DNA of 64,000 nucleotides from Trichostrongylus colubriformis (GCA_963978905.1 OZ022256.1:42208001-42272000), one strand, 5' to 3'; positions 11,102 to 24,300 are shown, counted from the stretch's first letter. Numbers and translations: made by a program. The notes: generated from the letters alone by a model not told the origin.

Positions 11102-12319
11102 TCACTCAACGCGAGCAAAGTCTACCTTAAATGGGGAAGACTCTCGCACTATCCATTGTGAAGTCAGGTTCTTCGCACTCAGGTATGATCCCTCCGGCAA
11201 TCTACTGCTCGCATTTTTCGAAGCGGCACTCTCTATGCGCGAACACCGTACATGTAAAGAATTCGTCTGTGTCATCAAGGAGTCAATCTGCAATTTCGAA
11301 GTGAGGGACAGTTTTTTTGAGGCAGTGAATATGCACATGGTAACTAACGAGGGCTGCCATCCCTACGACTGCATCTGACAGTCTTGCAATTACGGCCAGC
11401 TGAGCACGAACGACAGAATCTGATGACTGTGGGACGTCCGCAACGGCCAATTGCAACGATCTAGCATTTTCAACGTCGATGCGGCACTCCCGAATCGTGT
11501 ACTGGATGAAACGCTGAAGTTTCCCATAAGGTTTACGAAGGCGAATTCGAAAGTATAAAAGGAACAGACATTGTACTCTTCGCCAATATGGGAATGTGAT
11601 AGGGCTTCCCCTAACTGCTCCACTGAGATCTCCTTTGTCTGAGTTACTGCGCGCGCAATCCCTGCAATACGATACAAACTACATTTTCGAAGTGTCTCTG
11701 CTATTAACGATGAAGACTGTATAATGGAACCTCGGAGTGAAGATAGCGGAACTGACCACTTTGACTTCCATGCTGATCTGAATAACGACCAGCTCCTTCC
11801 GCTGCAACTACTTGCCCACTTTCTATAAAGGACAACGACGATGAATCAGTATCAGAGCTGAGGATTGCAATAAAGTGTGGATGACCTTGCGATGAGACCA
11901 CACAGTCTGATTCGACAATTTGCGGCTCCTGTCGCGGCTCTTGGGATTCCATTGAGTTGGCAGACGCTGACCGCTGAGAGAGGGATAAGGTGGGAGAAGG
12001 CAAGGACGCTTCATCATTCTCTTCTTAAGTAACAAGCGACGTAGAGCTTGAGCCTGGTCGGTCCTCCAACGACGAGTTATTGCAGTCTGGAGATGATTGG
12101 TAAGGGCTTCAGTGAACACCTACAGTAATCTCCTCTTGAGACCTACCACTCATTGATGTTGATGTGCACTCGTGGACAGCTCTTCTATACTCTCGAAGCT
12201 GGTTTATCAATTCGTTAGCAGCGGAAGATGTTCTACACCCTTCACCAGTGGCACCAACAAAATGATCAGGGTCTGAGCTATGAGAAGGCGATGCGGAACG
12301 GCTCACTATGCCCCTTGAA
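11102..12319 (-). CDS. uncharacterised serine-rich multi-exon protein (5' end incomplete)
   Basis: Seven minus-strand exons join in compatible phases: 12319-12120, 12086-12034, 11973-11886, 11822-11757, 11700-11570, 11513-11349 and 11287-11102 (TGA). The first half is Ser/Glu/Gln-rich (SASPSHSSDPDHF, SANSMESQEPRQEPQ). The second half is predicted helical (LRKCSLYRIAGIARAV, SVEQLGEALSHSH, RFIQYTIRECRIDVENAR, RAQLAVIARLSDAVVGM). No start codon is visible in the first exon, so exons upstream of 12319 are missing. The first intron is only 33 nt, which is unusually short. I do not recognise the family. It lies about 0.7 kb downstream of the transposase-like gene on the same strand and may be its companion product or an unrelated host gene. 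Confidence 0.55.
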
Positions 12320-12995
12320 CTGAATAAAACTAACTACAAATGAGCAAAAAAAAGATACAGGGCTGCTACCGTTCGAAGAAGTTGAACACATTTAAATCCC
12401 TTTAATCCTTCGACTGGCCAGAGGTTATCAGAGGTTACAGATAGCACCATTTTGGAGGTTAAGATTGTGAGGTCAACTGGTACATTGTAGTGAATAGCTT
12501 ACATAAGAGACCTTAGTTATCTGGATACGGTGAGATTATGAGGCTGAGACCGATCATGAATAATACATTACATTGGTATCATGAGTTCACCACGTATTAG
12601 GGTTACTAAGCAATTCTAAAGAACGGTTAACACTTTGGCAACAGTGCAATGTTCACTGCAAAGAATGTGGCCTTTTTGTGCTCCCGAAAAATCGTCCCCG
12701 CCGATTAGTTTACAAGTAGGTTAGGTTGGGGTTGAGCGCAATGCAGCATTCTCTCAGAGCTGTACAGCAACTTCGTGATTGTATTCTAATCAGAAAATGT
12801 GAACTTTTTCCAATGGTCAAGTAGTAACGTTACCAGAATGAGCCGAATAGGTGCCATATTTCTTCCAGAAATGAAAAACATAGAATGCACCGTCGCCAAT
12901 GTGTTAGTGTGTTGGTCAATGCAAAACTGGCAACTTAGAAATGTGAAACAACTTAGAGAAACAAGACCGGGAGTTATAAGACATCGACATGAGAA
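12320..12995. other. spacer between two minus-strand genes
   Basis: This stretch separates the stop of the transposase-like gene from the first recognised exon of the serine-rich gene. It should contain the latter's missing 5' exon or exons, but none could be picked out. No repeat family seen elsewhere in the window was recognised. Confidence 0.4.
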
Positions 12996-15900
12996 TTAGA
13001 GACGTGAGACGTAAGAGATTGACCCCGTTTCGATTACTACGGCTGGAGAAAGTATATTGTAAACATTATGAATTAGAAATTCTCTGGTTACAATTTTTTT
13101 GAAGAAGCGGTTAAAGCGATCAATTTTGCCCAAAGTGGAAAGAGCTCGAGGCGCTACAGGGTGCTGTCCTCTTTGTAAGGCCTCTCTGAGTGTTACAAAA
13201 GGGTCGGCGGTCCACATCTCCTGCAGAAGTACACAGCATTCGTTGGTCCATGAATCGAAAGCGAACACTATCACTTGTCCGAATACTGCATTGCCATTTA
13301 CTTCCAAATACACAAAGTCCTGCGTCGTATCCATCACCCTTTTATTGTAAACCGCAGATGAGTACATCTTGTCTCCTTTACGCAGTCGTGAACTGAAACA
13401 GTCCCTACAGCCTCAAGCTTCCTTTTCATTCCCCCTACATCTACCTCTTACCTGTACCTGAATGATGTATAGTGCCTAGACATGAAATGCTGCTGATGTT
13501 CTATTAGCAGGTCCTCGAATGACATCGTATATGATCGCGGCACGTACCAATCATTATCGAGCATGATATAGCCCGTAGAACGTCTAACAGAATAATTTGT
13601 TAAGTATACCACCATTGCCACAACCAGTCTTTCCTAAGTACATGTAACCTGACCTGGATGTTTCATCTACTTTGACTTTTGCTTGCAAGCGGTCCATGAA
13701 TACATTGTGTCGTGACTCGTGCACGACTTCTTTATCCCCGTTGGGCTGTGCGTGAAATATATGCGCACTTGTCACCTTTCTGGCCCTTGCTGTCCAAAGG
13801 GGATAAGCGGACTCACGTGCTGGGGTCCTATCGCGCAGCTACCGTATCCATGGAATGTTCTGGACCGTGCCGGCTTCAGGCCCAAAATCATTCCTCATCA
13901 GTAGTCTCTGCTCGTCCTGCGTCCCGAGCGGTCGGTTACGACGCCGCTCTCCACTGTCCGTCTTGAGCGCAGTGTCATCCAGCGCACCCGTCGTCCCCGA
14001 AGAACATCTCTGCGCAGCTGCTTCCCCAAGCAGCCCCTGGTGCGCAGCCGTCGTCGACCATCGTGGAACAACGTTGCGAGGATGTGGCATGGAGGAAGCA
14101 GGAACTTCCGTCCTCTGCTGGTGTGCGCCCGGACGTGCCGACGAAACCCTGGTCGACGCCGCCAAGCACGACGGAAGGGTTGGTTAGCCCGCGGCGCCCC
14201 CTAGTGAGGAGAGGACCGATCCCGTAGGTTCTTTTTAGATTAGGCGTTTCACCTTACTTGTGAAGTAGGCATAAATGCCGTTCTAGGATATTGTGTTCGT
14301 GTTGTGTATGAGTATATAACCTAAGTATATTTGGTGCATATCGTGCGTGGGGATCAATCGATGTGTTGCACATGTGTCAATAACTATTTATTGATTGGTC
14401 AGTTGCCAGTTATAACATCAGGGGTTTGGTTGGTTTATACGCAGTGTCCGTTTTGGGGTCAAACGGGGTACACCGACACCAAGCGCAGTGGACGAGGCGC
14501 AGTCGGTGGGCCGAGAGGTCGTGGTGCAGTAGAAGTCGTATATCTGGGGCATCCAGGGTAGGACCGTCCCTCTTCTCGTGGCAGGCTGAGTATTGGGCGC
14601 ATTTCCCTGGCTTTCCCTCTCGGCGCACGGCGCGGGCGGCTTCACACTAATTCTTGTGTGCCACAATCCTTTTGCCCCGTGGAGCCTACCCGCGTCGCGA
14701 CACATTGCTCACCAACTGGGTTTCCTTGTTCAGCCTGTCCACCATATGTTTATAGAGGAGAAAACTAGAAACCGAAGATATTTCGGTGTAAAAATGTAAA
14801 AATAAAATGGCCAATAGAAGGACTGCGAATTGTGCATACTTCTCAACGACAGTATCCTCGACATTCGTTGTACACTGGGTAATGCGAAGTTGTAACCGTC
14901 GATGCATGCATTCGAAAGAACTAGCACTCCAATGGTATGGTGATCCCACGTCACAAAGGTCTTCCAGGATTGCATGATCGATGAGGCACTGCAGATTTAA
15001 CTGTTGTAACACCATCGCACACTTGAAAGCAACCTTTTTGGAAACTACTACAGTACTCACATGAACTTTCAACGTGAACAAAGTCGGTTCGATGGCGTAC
15101 CACAGAAACTTCATGGACTTCGCTAAGTCTTGCACCACTTCGAAATCCGAAACGAGCATTTCTGCACTCTTTTCTAGAACCCGCACGAGGATCCAGTATG
15201 CCAGCACTGCGACGGCACCTACCGGCTCTGCACAAACATTCAGCGCAGCTGCTAGTGGGAATGCAACGAAGGACAGCTAGAATTTGCCGAAGTAAAGCAA
15301 GAAATCTTGGAAATCTACTAGAAAATATGCTTGAACATCCTTCACTTACAGCATCCTTCTCAGACCCCGTCGTACAAGGGAGATCTTCTATCCCAAGAAT
15401 GAACTTAGAAGCGTAGGTGTAGTTGCGCGTGGTAGCAATAATGTGGTGGAAACTCTGTAGACACTCAGAGCGAATCTTCATTACTGCCACGCGGCTGTGC
15501 ACCGAAAACATGGCTGAAGTAATTGCTTAACACTCTCATGGGGGACAGTAAAGAACAGTCAACTGAGTCACCTTTGAAAAGGTCACATGTGATCCCTTCT
15601 GATATCACATGTAGAGCATCCGGTATGCAATTGTTCAACGACAAGATATCCATCATCTGCGTCCGCCCTATATGAAAAACCTTGTGTTTGTTCCGTTCCG
15701 TTGAGTAAACGGATTGAAGGTAAGACATGAACAGTCACAGCTAACCTCTCATGCCTTCTTGAGACGAAGAAGTAGTAAATGTGCGACGGTCACCCGGGAA
15801 AGGAAATCTGGGAAACCAAATCATTCGATGACCAGCCCTTTCACCCGAAAAAGTACACAGATGACAACCATGCAATGATTGCCAGCGGGGCAAGTCGTAC

Positions 15901-18218
15901 AGCGTTTTCAAGGCCTGCAACACTAAATGCTATAGGGATCTCCTTCGTCATTGCCAAAGCTGTAAAACCCACGCCAAAGTCAATGACACCATTTGCCAGT
16001 ATTGGAGTGCATAACCACGTACAGTCATCGTTTTCGTTTACCACAGGGATTCCACTCTCCCTCAACTGTATAAGTTCTTGCCGAAGACTGAAAGGTGACA
16101 GCTGCTCCTCATTATAACAATCGAGCTCATCCAACAGAGACATAAGTCACAGACCGTGAGAACATTTCTGTCAGAAGTTGTTCGGTGGGAGGTTTCCGTA
16201 TGAATGTGATACCCGCCATGATAACATTCTCGAACTTATTCTTCTCCTTGAATGGTAGCCCTTCGAGACGGATGTATATGGGCCAGGCTTCGGACCTTAG
16301 TGTGAGCATTATGATAAACAGGGGAAAGACAACCAGACTTAAGCGAAACTATGACACCGTGAGAGCTTCTTGAACTTGACACCGTCAAAATTGATAGTCA
16401 ATAAAATGTTGATCTTCCGTTCCTCAAAATCCGACCGCATTTCAATGAGCCGCTGGTACTTGGGAAACGAATGGGTCTCACTTCGCTCGACACGTTCTAC
16501 CTGTAACTAATTGCGGAATACGCATAAAAGGGTTATGTAGTCCGGAGCAAGTGCCTACCCCTTGGCCATGGTGGATTTCTCTGTGAACGCTTATGATACT
16601 CGGAAGGACTCTCTCAAGAATGAACGACAGCTGCGGCGATGGTGAACAGTGGTTCTCTTCATGATTTTGCACCGCTTCGGAAAAACACTAAATTCAATAT
16701 GGCTAAAACCTGATGATGATTACAGTTAAAGACATCCATGGACAAACCCTTGAAGCGGGCATGAGGTATTTTCACAAACAGCCTTCGCACCACCTGAGCG
16801 TGAGCTGCACTGGTTGCAGTAGTATGATTTCCTGTGAGCGAATCGCCTTTCCGCCTCATACATAGCCTTCTTCACTGATTTGCCAATCTTAAATACATCC
16901 CTAAGAACACTATTTGCGTCTGTATGTGTGTGTAGTGCTGTATTAGTTATTGTTTAAGGGGGGGGGGGGATGGGGGAACAAACATCATCAAACAACATCA
17001 AAAGCAAAGCATGCAAAAAATTAGAAAAAAACAAAAGCATGCAAAAAAGTAAAAAAGAAAAGCATGTAAAAAACACAAAATCATCCAAAGACACCACTAC
17101 ATAATTGACGGCCCATTATATTTCTCTATCATCATTGATGCTATCATCCCCACCATCAACCGAAAGCACACAGAGCATTGTGGAAAACCGAAATCATCAC
17201 AAGAATCATATATGAAATTTTGCAACTCGGATTTCATTCAATTTCATCCATGTTGACATGCCTACTGTTTTTTCATCTGCTCCGTCACTAACCCCTAGTA
17301 GTGGTGCCTCATTGTAAAAAAAATCACAGCCTACTATGTCAATAAAATCATCAGAAACATCACTACTTTCTATTCTAGTATCTCCGGAATATGTAAGTCC
17401 TAAATCTTATCTTAACCTATCCTAAACGATCCTATCCTGAATCATCAGAAACATCACTGCATTCTTATCTCTCCGGACTATGTAAATCCTTAATCCTATC
17501 TTGACCTATCCTATACGATCCTATCCTAATTCATCAGAAATATCACTACTTTCTAAGTATCTCCGGAATATGTAAGTCCTTAATCCTATCTTAACCTATC
17601 CTAACAAAAAAGCGAATAAAAGCTTAACTGACCGGTTCTGGAAGGGACACATCAGTTATGGCCTGGCAAAAATCATCCAAAAAACTTGCCATTTCCTCGC
17701 TAATGCCAAAGTGCAATTTAAATATAGTAGCATACAATAATTTTTGTTCATGCGCTGAAAAATAAACGTTTGCAAAACTTGACATGATAGCCGACTGAGC
17801 CACACATGAGTAAAGAATGAGACTCACACAAATGGGGACACGAAATCCTTGCATCATTCTGCTGGACAATAACTTCGCCTCGAATCTCTTCTGCGGACTC
17901 TTCCTCTACGGGCTCACCAATGCCTTCGCGCAGGTCATTTTCCTCCCCTTCCTCCCCGTCGTTCCCTCCCGGATTCAGCTCAGCCAGCTGTTGAGCCAAG
18001 TGTCTCACTGCTGGTTCTACAAATGATAGAAAGTACTGGCCACAGAGAGTTACCCCACCATCGACAAAATGTTCAACATTCCCACCAGCCATAATTCTCA
18101 AGGACCGACTTCTTCTCAACGGCTTTGGCACCTTCCTCGGCGGCTCCTCTGATACGGTGGGTTCCTCTGTGTGGTCGCAAGAGCTCGAAGAACTTTCGAC
18201 CAGTCGTCTGCGGCTCAT
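12996..18218 (-). CDS. En/Spm (Tnp2-like) transposase-derived gene, intron-rich
   Basis: Minus-strand exons: 18218-17828 (ATG), 17754-17633, 16887-16734, 16674-16559, 16500-16358, 16295-~16166, ~16143-15973, 15914-15746, 15680-15572, 15513-15350, 15276-15061, 14988-14840, 14764-14690, [gap], 13745-13654, 13583-13458, 13392-12996 (TAA). Almost all junctions keep phase. Motifs in the order expected for Tnp2-type transposases: a Cys cluster (YYCNQCSS...CENTSC), LTINFDGVKFKKLS, SEAWPIYIRLEGLP, CHLCTFSGERAG, PDALHVISEGIT, GSPYHWSASSFECMHRRL and a C-terminal DFVYLEVNGNAVFG/SPAVVIETGSISYVSR block. The acidic N-terminus (EEGEENDLREG) is low complexity. Two joins are not clean: near 16150 (one-base frame change) and near 15746/15680. 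At least one exon between 14690 and 13745 was not found. It could be a mildly decayed transposon gene or a domesticated one. Family placement is from memory of the pattern. Confidence 0.7.
13750..14690. other. unresolved, partly GC-rich intron region of the transposase-like gene
   Basis: GC-rich DNA at 13.85-14.2 kb has overlapping open frames on both strands, typical of composition rather than coding. A minus-strand stretch with KCAQYSACHEKRDGP and WCRCTPFDP at 14.4-14.65 kb might be part of a missing exon, since phase requires one between 14690 and 13745. Confidence 0.3.
16960..16975 (+). repeat. poly-G run
   Basis: An uninterrupted G run inside an intron of the transposase-like gene. A similar run is at about 24291. 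It is prone to sequencing and assembly error. Confidence 0.8.
17345..17605. repeat. three tandem copies of a unit of about 91 bp
   Basis: Units containing ATCAGAAACATCACTACTTT, TATCTCCGGAATATGTAAG and CTTAACCTATCCTAA repeat at about 17349, 17442 and 17533. They lie in the intron between the second and third recognised exons of the transposase-like gene. Confidence 0.8.
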
Positions 18219-18451
18219 GATAGGAGGATGCTACACCTACGCCCTCTTCTGTCACAATTAAAACAACTTGAACATTAGCGCCATCACAACTAACTAAAAT
18301 GGTGGAATAAAATAAAGTACATGTGGCTACAAAACCGGCATGGTAGAAGTGATTTACAAAGAGGCTAGGCATTTATTCTCCAGAAAAGAATTCTCCAGAA
18401 AGAAAAATCACAACAGGAGCCGTCTAGCTAGGGAATTGTTGTGCGAGTTAG

Positions 18452-19089
18452 TCAGGCTTGATTGGTATCATACTCTGAGTCCGCGGTCACGAAGGGGTAT
18501 TTGGAGTGAGAGTACTGGATAGTGCATTTCGGAAAGACTTCCCGAACTGCATCCACACACCTAAACAAATCGGACTCTAGCCCTATCCAAACAGCTCGCA
18601 AGGAGATAACCTTCAAACATGCGCACTGTGTCAAGGGCTTGCTCAGATACATCTGCTCGACGTTAGCGCATTGCCATCCCAACATGTACTGCAGATCCAG
18701 TTTCAAGAACCTAAAAGACACCCGCTTAACAAAAAAGGTTTTGAGGACGGTAGTATGAGAAAGGAGCAGCACCTGTTCTCTCTGCAATCCAAATAAGTGA
18801 TAGCTGGAAGCTTCTCTGCTAAGATAACCCATGGGTGGACCAACTGGTTGTGACGAAGACAACATACTTGACGCGGGTGTTGCCCGGGCGGATGCTGTCC
18901 AAGTCCTGGTCGGTCAGTTCACAACCTTCGAGGTGCAGCGTCTACAAATGCGAGGAGATGAGGGACAAATTTTCTCTCCTGTCCAACTTCTACCTCCAAC
19001 TGACGGTAACTCCATAGGTGTCGAAGCGCTTCAACGGCAGCCGCCTTGTCGTTTCTTATCTCCAGATCGACTATTGGTCCGAACACCAT
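18452..19089 (-). pseudogene. F-box/LRR-like protein remnant
   Basis: Minus-strand segments read as leucine-rich-repeat text: NLSLISSHL, then a stop, then TLHLEGCELTDQDLDSIRPG, and further on LDLQYMLGWQCANVEQMYLS and LTQCACLKVISLRAVWIG. The phrase LHLEGCELTDQDLDS is typical of F-box-associated LRRs. An upstream ATG (19089) opens a frame with EALRHLWSYRQLE. The stop inside the first LRR and the required frame changes suggest a pseudogene, although an intron ending in TTTTAG near 18750 is possible. Placement in the F-box/LRR group is inference from the repeat pattern. Confidence 0.4.
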
Positions 19090-19134
19090 GTATAGCTAGG
19101 AGCTATAGCTAGGCACCGCATTGAATAAGGGTTA

Positions 19135-21340
19135 GGTGGGAGTAAACAATAAATGTATGTAGGTAGAAATATACAATTCATATATCAAATGGATGAATGA
19201 TGATGAATAATGCAAGGGTATTACGTAAGTAAAACACACCCGCTCACATGTGTATTTGCGTACTCCCCCAACTACCGTAACCGGACGACAAATAAATTGA
19301 CTCCAAGAGTGCAACATTCGGACTAACGGGTAAATCTAACTAGATCTATCTACAGCACGAAAAAAAACAACCTCAACTTCTCATTGCAGATAGCATAGTA
19401 TGAGCTGACGATAAGAAAAAAAGGATAGTGTCAGCTACCAAAAGCTGTCGTTCAAGAAAACGAGCATTCGTACGTATTGAAAACGACTACTTCGTATAAT
19501 GGCCGCAGTTGACAGCTTTCAGGGAGTGATGCATACTTCCCGAAATACCGTAACCCGACGCCTAACAAATTGACTGCAGAGTGCAACATTCGGACTGTCG
19601 GGTAAATGTGGCTAAAACTACAACCCGAAAAACCTCAACTTTTGATTGCAAGAAACATGAGCTAACGATGAGAAAAAAGTATGGCATCACACTACCAAAA
19701 AAGGCTGTCGTAATTGGAGACGAGCATTTCGCATCGTGACATGGCCACAGTAGACAGCTTTTCAGCTTTTGGAGCGGCACGAAAAAACAACCACACCTTT
19801 TTGATTGTAGATAACAACATGAGCTAACGATGAGAAAAAAGGATGGTATCAGACTACCAAAAAAGGCTGTGGTACTTGAAAACGAGCATTGCATTCGTGA
19901 ATAAAAACGAGTATTTCGTATCGTATCATGGCCGCAGTTGACAGCTTATAAGAGCAGATGATGCATACATCCTCAACTACCGTAACCCGACGCCTGATAA
20001 ATTGGCCCTGGAGAGGGTGCTTATGTAATGGGGGAGGGGGCAATGCACTGTGATCGGTGCCCGGCAATATTTATGTCGGTTTTTATTAGCCTAAGCCTTA
20101 CTTCAAAGGGAATCCCCTACCCTCTGAAAATAAGGCTTAGGTGGAAATATACTTTTGAGCATAGATACTGACTGATGACTGCAGAACGGTCTCGGGTGAG
20201 GGCGACAGCGCGAAAATGAGTGCCCCCCCCCCACTATGTTAGAACCCTCGAGAGCAACATTCGGACTGTCGGCTAAATATGCAACACAAAAAAACAACCT
20301 CAACTTTTTATCGCGAATAACATGAGCTGAATGGTGAGGAAAGAGTATAGTACCAAACTAAAGGGCTGTCGTAATTAAAAACGAGCCCTTAAACTTAACA
20401 TGGCCGCAGTTGATAGCTTTTAAAGCGGGTGATGCGTACTTCCCTGACTACCGTAGCCCGACGCCTAATAAATTGACTCCGGAGTGCAACATCAGGAGTG
20501 TGGGGTAAATCTAGCTAAATCTGCAACACAAAAAAACCACCTCATTGCGGAAAACATGAGGTAACGATGAGAAAAGAGGATAGTATCAGACTAGGGCTGC
20601 CGTAGTTGAGAACAAGCATTTCATAACATGGCCACAGTAGACAGCTTTTCAACTTTTGGAGCGGCACGAAAAAAACCTCAGCTTTTCATTGCAGATAACA
20701 ACATGAGCTAACACGATGAGAAAAAGGATGGTATCAGACTACCAAAAACGGCTGTGGTACTTGAAAACGAGCACTGCATTCGTAATTGAAAACGAGCATT
20801 CAAACGTAGACATGACCGCAGTTGACAGCTTTTAGAGCGGATGATGCATACTTCCCTGACTACCGTAGCCCGACGCCTAATAAATTGACTCCGGAGCGCA
20901 ACATTTGGAGTGTCGGCTAAATCTAACTAAATCTGCAACACAAAAAAACAACCTCAACTTTTCATCGCTGATAACATGAGCTAACGGTAAGAAAAGTGTA
21001 GTAGCAGACTGCCAAAGGGCTGTCGTAATTGAAAACGAGCATTCAAACGTAGACATGACCGCAGTTGACAGCTTTTAGAGCGGATGATGCATACTTCCCC
21101 AACTACCGCAACCCGACGCCTTATAAATTGACCCTGGAGTGCAACATTAGGACTGTCGGGTAAATGTACAACACGAAAAAACAAACTCAAATTTCCATTG
21201 CAGAGAGATGAGTTAACGGTGAGAAAAGAGGATAGGTACCAGACTACCAAAGGGATGTCGTAATTGAAAACGAGCACTTAAGTGTAACATGGCCAGTTGA
21301 CAGCTTTTAGAGCGGATAATGAGCTGCAATCAATTCGTCC
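19135..21340. repeat. tandem array of about 240-bp units
   Basis: Anchors such as GTTGACAGCTTTTAGAGCGG recur at about 19512, 19752, 19939, 20411, 20638, 20823, 21065 and 21298, spaced 185-242 bp (one gap of about twice that). Units share TACCGTAACCCGACGCCTAA, GTGCAACATTCGGACTGTCG and ATGAGCTAACGATGAGAAAA. One unit near 20000-20230 carries an extra block with GCCTAAGCCTTA that resembles 54.4-54.6 kb. Open frames inside are not conserved between units. Confidence 0.85.
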
Positions 21341-24300
21341 GTATCATCATGTTTTATGGGCACCAAAACAATCTTCAGATTCTTTCGAAGCGATTTTATG
21401 AACGAGGTTTTAGCCGAACGATTTCTCAAAACACAACAAAATTTTGATAATTTCTGCTCATCTTCCAGTGCAGGTGCAGACATTAAACAGCAACGTAATA
21501 AGGACAGATGGAGTGCTCATTTCAAAAACACCATAGTGATACGGGACATTTCATTAGTGAAAAATTCTAGAGAGACAGAGGCTCGCAGTGAGAGGCGCTG
21601 TAAAAAAAAGTAGTGATGGTATGTAGTTTCCCTTCGACTTTTGCCCTTAACAAGTTTCCATTTGTAGCAGGAGAAAGGTTGAGAGATGCTTTCTATAAAC
21701 ATGACGATTCTACATGACCTCCCCTTCCCTCCCGAGTGCAGGATAAGCAAAGTGAATGATTAACTCGCTCCCGAAAAGCGACAACGGTGAAGAGAACAGA
21801 TGCACCAAGAACATCACTTTTCGACACCAAAGCTTCAAGCGGTGTTATTTGACATTCTTATACGACAAACATTGGTCATGGGTTGTTGGCATGGGGAACG
21901 CTGCTCGGCCGTCAGCGCTATATTTACCTAGGCCTTAGTTGGAAGAAAGAGCCAAAAAAACCAGAACCTCACATTCATCATTTGTGGCTTGCTTAGATGA
22001 AGGGATACATCAAAATGTACGAAGTGATAACTTGGAGAGGACCAGGTGTGGAACGACAACACGAAAATGAGTCCCTCCAACTACATTAGCAGGAAAGCAA
22101 TTTCTCACGTCACACACACAGAGGGAATTTACATGTGATTTGAAAGAAAAACTGTTCCATCCTCTGTAATATAGAAAAAGCTACTCAAGCCAGGAGATGT
22201 GACTCTTAGCCTAAGTCTAGGAAGCGGAAGAAGGGGGTAGGAACCCTGGGCGAGTGAACCACCACTTTCAGCAACAAACCCCTTCTTGCATAAGGATAAG
22301 ATATTGTATCATTGACCCGAGGCACTCTGGAAGCGACAACATGATAGGCTTACATCTATACATTATCTCCCATATATGCTTCCTGTACCATGAGTAAAAG
22401 AAGCATATATCCGAAACAACAACACCATATCAGGCAGAATTACAGTCCATGACGACATGTAATAAAAATGAACATCCTGTAGCATGAGTAAAGAAGCACA
22501 TATCCGAAACAACAACACCATATCACACAAACAACACCATATAACACTAACTGCCGAATGCAACATAAAGAAGCCAAAAAACAGTGCGACTTGCGACTTG
22601 TTTCCTCGCAACGATAGATTGAAACGGTCGCATTAAGGTCTATAGTCGACTTCAGAAAACTCGCATTGCTTTTTTCGTGTTGTAGATTTCCTCCTCCCCT
22701 CCCCCCCTCCCCTCAACTACATCAGCGCTGAGCTCAGTTTGGGAGCGAAACACAAAAAAAATCACAAACAAAACCCAGTTTGGGTCAGTTAAAGCGAAAC
22801 ACTCAAAAAAAAACAGAAACGAAAAGTTCATCTCCTTATTCCGATCGATGCCACGTGGCAAAATGAAAGTGCATCATTCTGTAAAAATCCTGGCGGGACC
22901 CAAATAATCCACAACAATGGCCGGCTAAGCCGCGGCGGGCAGCAGAGAGCAGTAGTCGCGCTAGTTGTGACGTCACAAGTTTGTAGAAGTGCACGACATT
23001 CTGTAAAAATCCTGGCGGGACCCAACTTTCATCGCTGGCCGAGCCGCGGCGCACAGCATTGAGCAGTAGTCGCGCAAGTTGTGACGTCACAGCAAATTAA
23101 TTGTTCGCGCCAATTTACCGTCGAACTGTGAAAATCGCTAGAGGACCCTCACTGGTCCCGCCACGATCGCCAGCAACATACCTGCCCCCGCTACAATCCT
23201 CCTTATTTGGCAGCACATGTCGTTAGTAACCTTAGCTGTAACAGAGCCGTTGGGCGTGTCTGACCAATCAGAGACGAGCAGCTCGCTCGTGATTGGTCGA
23301 CGATTATAAGCACCGCCTTTTGACAGCACACTTCAGTACCTCCGCAAAGTCAGCAGTGGACCCGTAGTACTGCGACCCCGCCCTCGCTCCGCCCAAGGGT
23401 GGAGTCAGCCAATCACAGAAATCAGCCGACCAATCACAGAGCTAGGGCGGGGTTTAGCAGCTGTACTGTCATATCCGGCATTTGAATTTAGGGGTCCAGC
23501 ACTACTGCAATCATGCTGGACTTTTATCAGAGAAGTACATAAAAACGCGTCCAACAGGGAGCCGGACTTCTGACCGCTCAATCTCGAGCCCGAGCAAGTG
23601 ACCAGATAGTTTTCGAGGCACACATACGTTACGCTTGCCTACCATCATCTATGTTGAGATGCCTCTTTCAGAGCACTCGTAACTCTTTTTTTGGAGACAC
23701 ACAGCGGATATGGAACGCAGATTAATAAATGACATCCAGAGCTCTATTATTGCTATGAATCTCAAATCAAGAAGAGCCACTTCGACCTACCATCCTTCCC
23801 GCTTGGCAACTTGACGGTATCGCCTTCTCTCTAGCGGTTTTCACTATCCTTCGAACCGATTCTGAAATATTCTGCTTCTTTGAGCAGATGAATTTCGAAT
23901 TTGGTCTCCCAGACCGTCCTCCGACGGAAGCCTTGTTTAGCCAAATATTCTATAAGTGTGGGTCAATTTGGCTTACTTCTGCATCATTTTCGGGGTTTTG
24001 GTTATTGCCCACAACCATTTCTGTTTGTTCCTTGAACCTAGAATTTTCAGTTCTCATTGACGTAACTCAGAAATAAGCTCGATCAGTGAATCCGACTTTA
24101 TCTAAGCTTGGCTCTAATTTCATCTTCTAGCTTTGCAGGAGATTGGGTAATCTAGTGGTATTTATTTTAGCTGTGGTTTCAATCAGTTTCCGTTTGAATG
24201 AGAGCTTGATTTCCGAAACAGTGAGACAGATATGGTTTTGTGAGATTTATTACAATAACTTATTTAGGAAAATGAATAATGAGTAAATGAGGGGGGGGGG

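Noticed and set aside
13839..14187. Antiparallel open frames of about 110 codons
   Set aside because: Open on both strands because of high GC. No phase-compatible exon could be joined to the flanking transposase exons.
19135..21340. Possible CRISPR array
   Set aside because: Units are about 240 bp and diverged, without short identical repeats and unique spacers, in a eukaryotic context.
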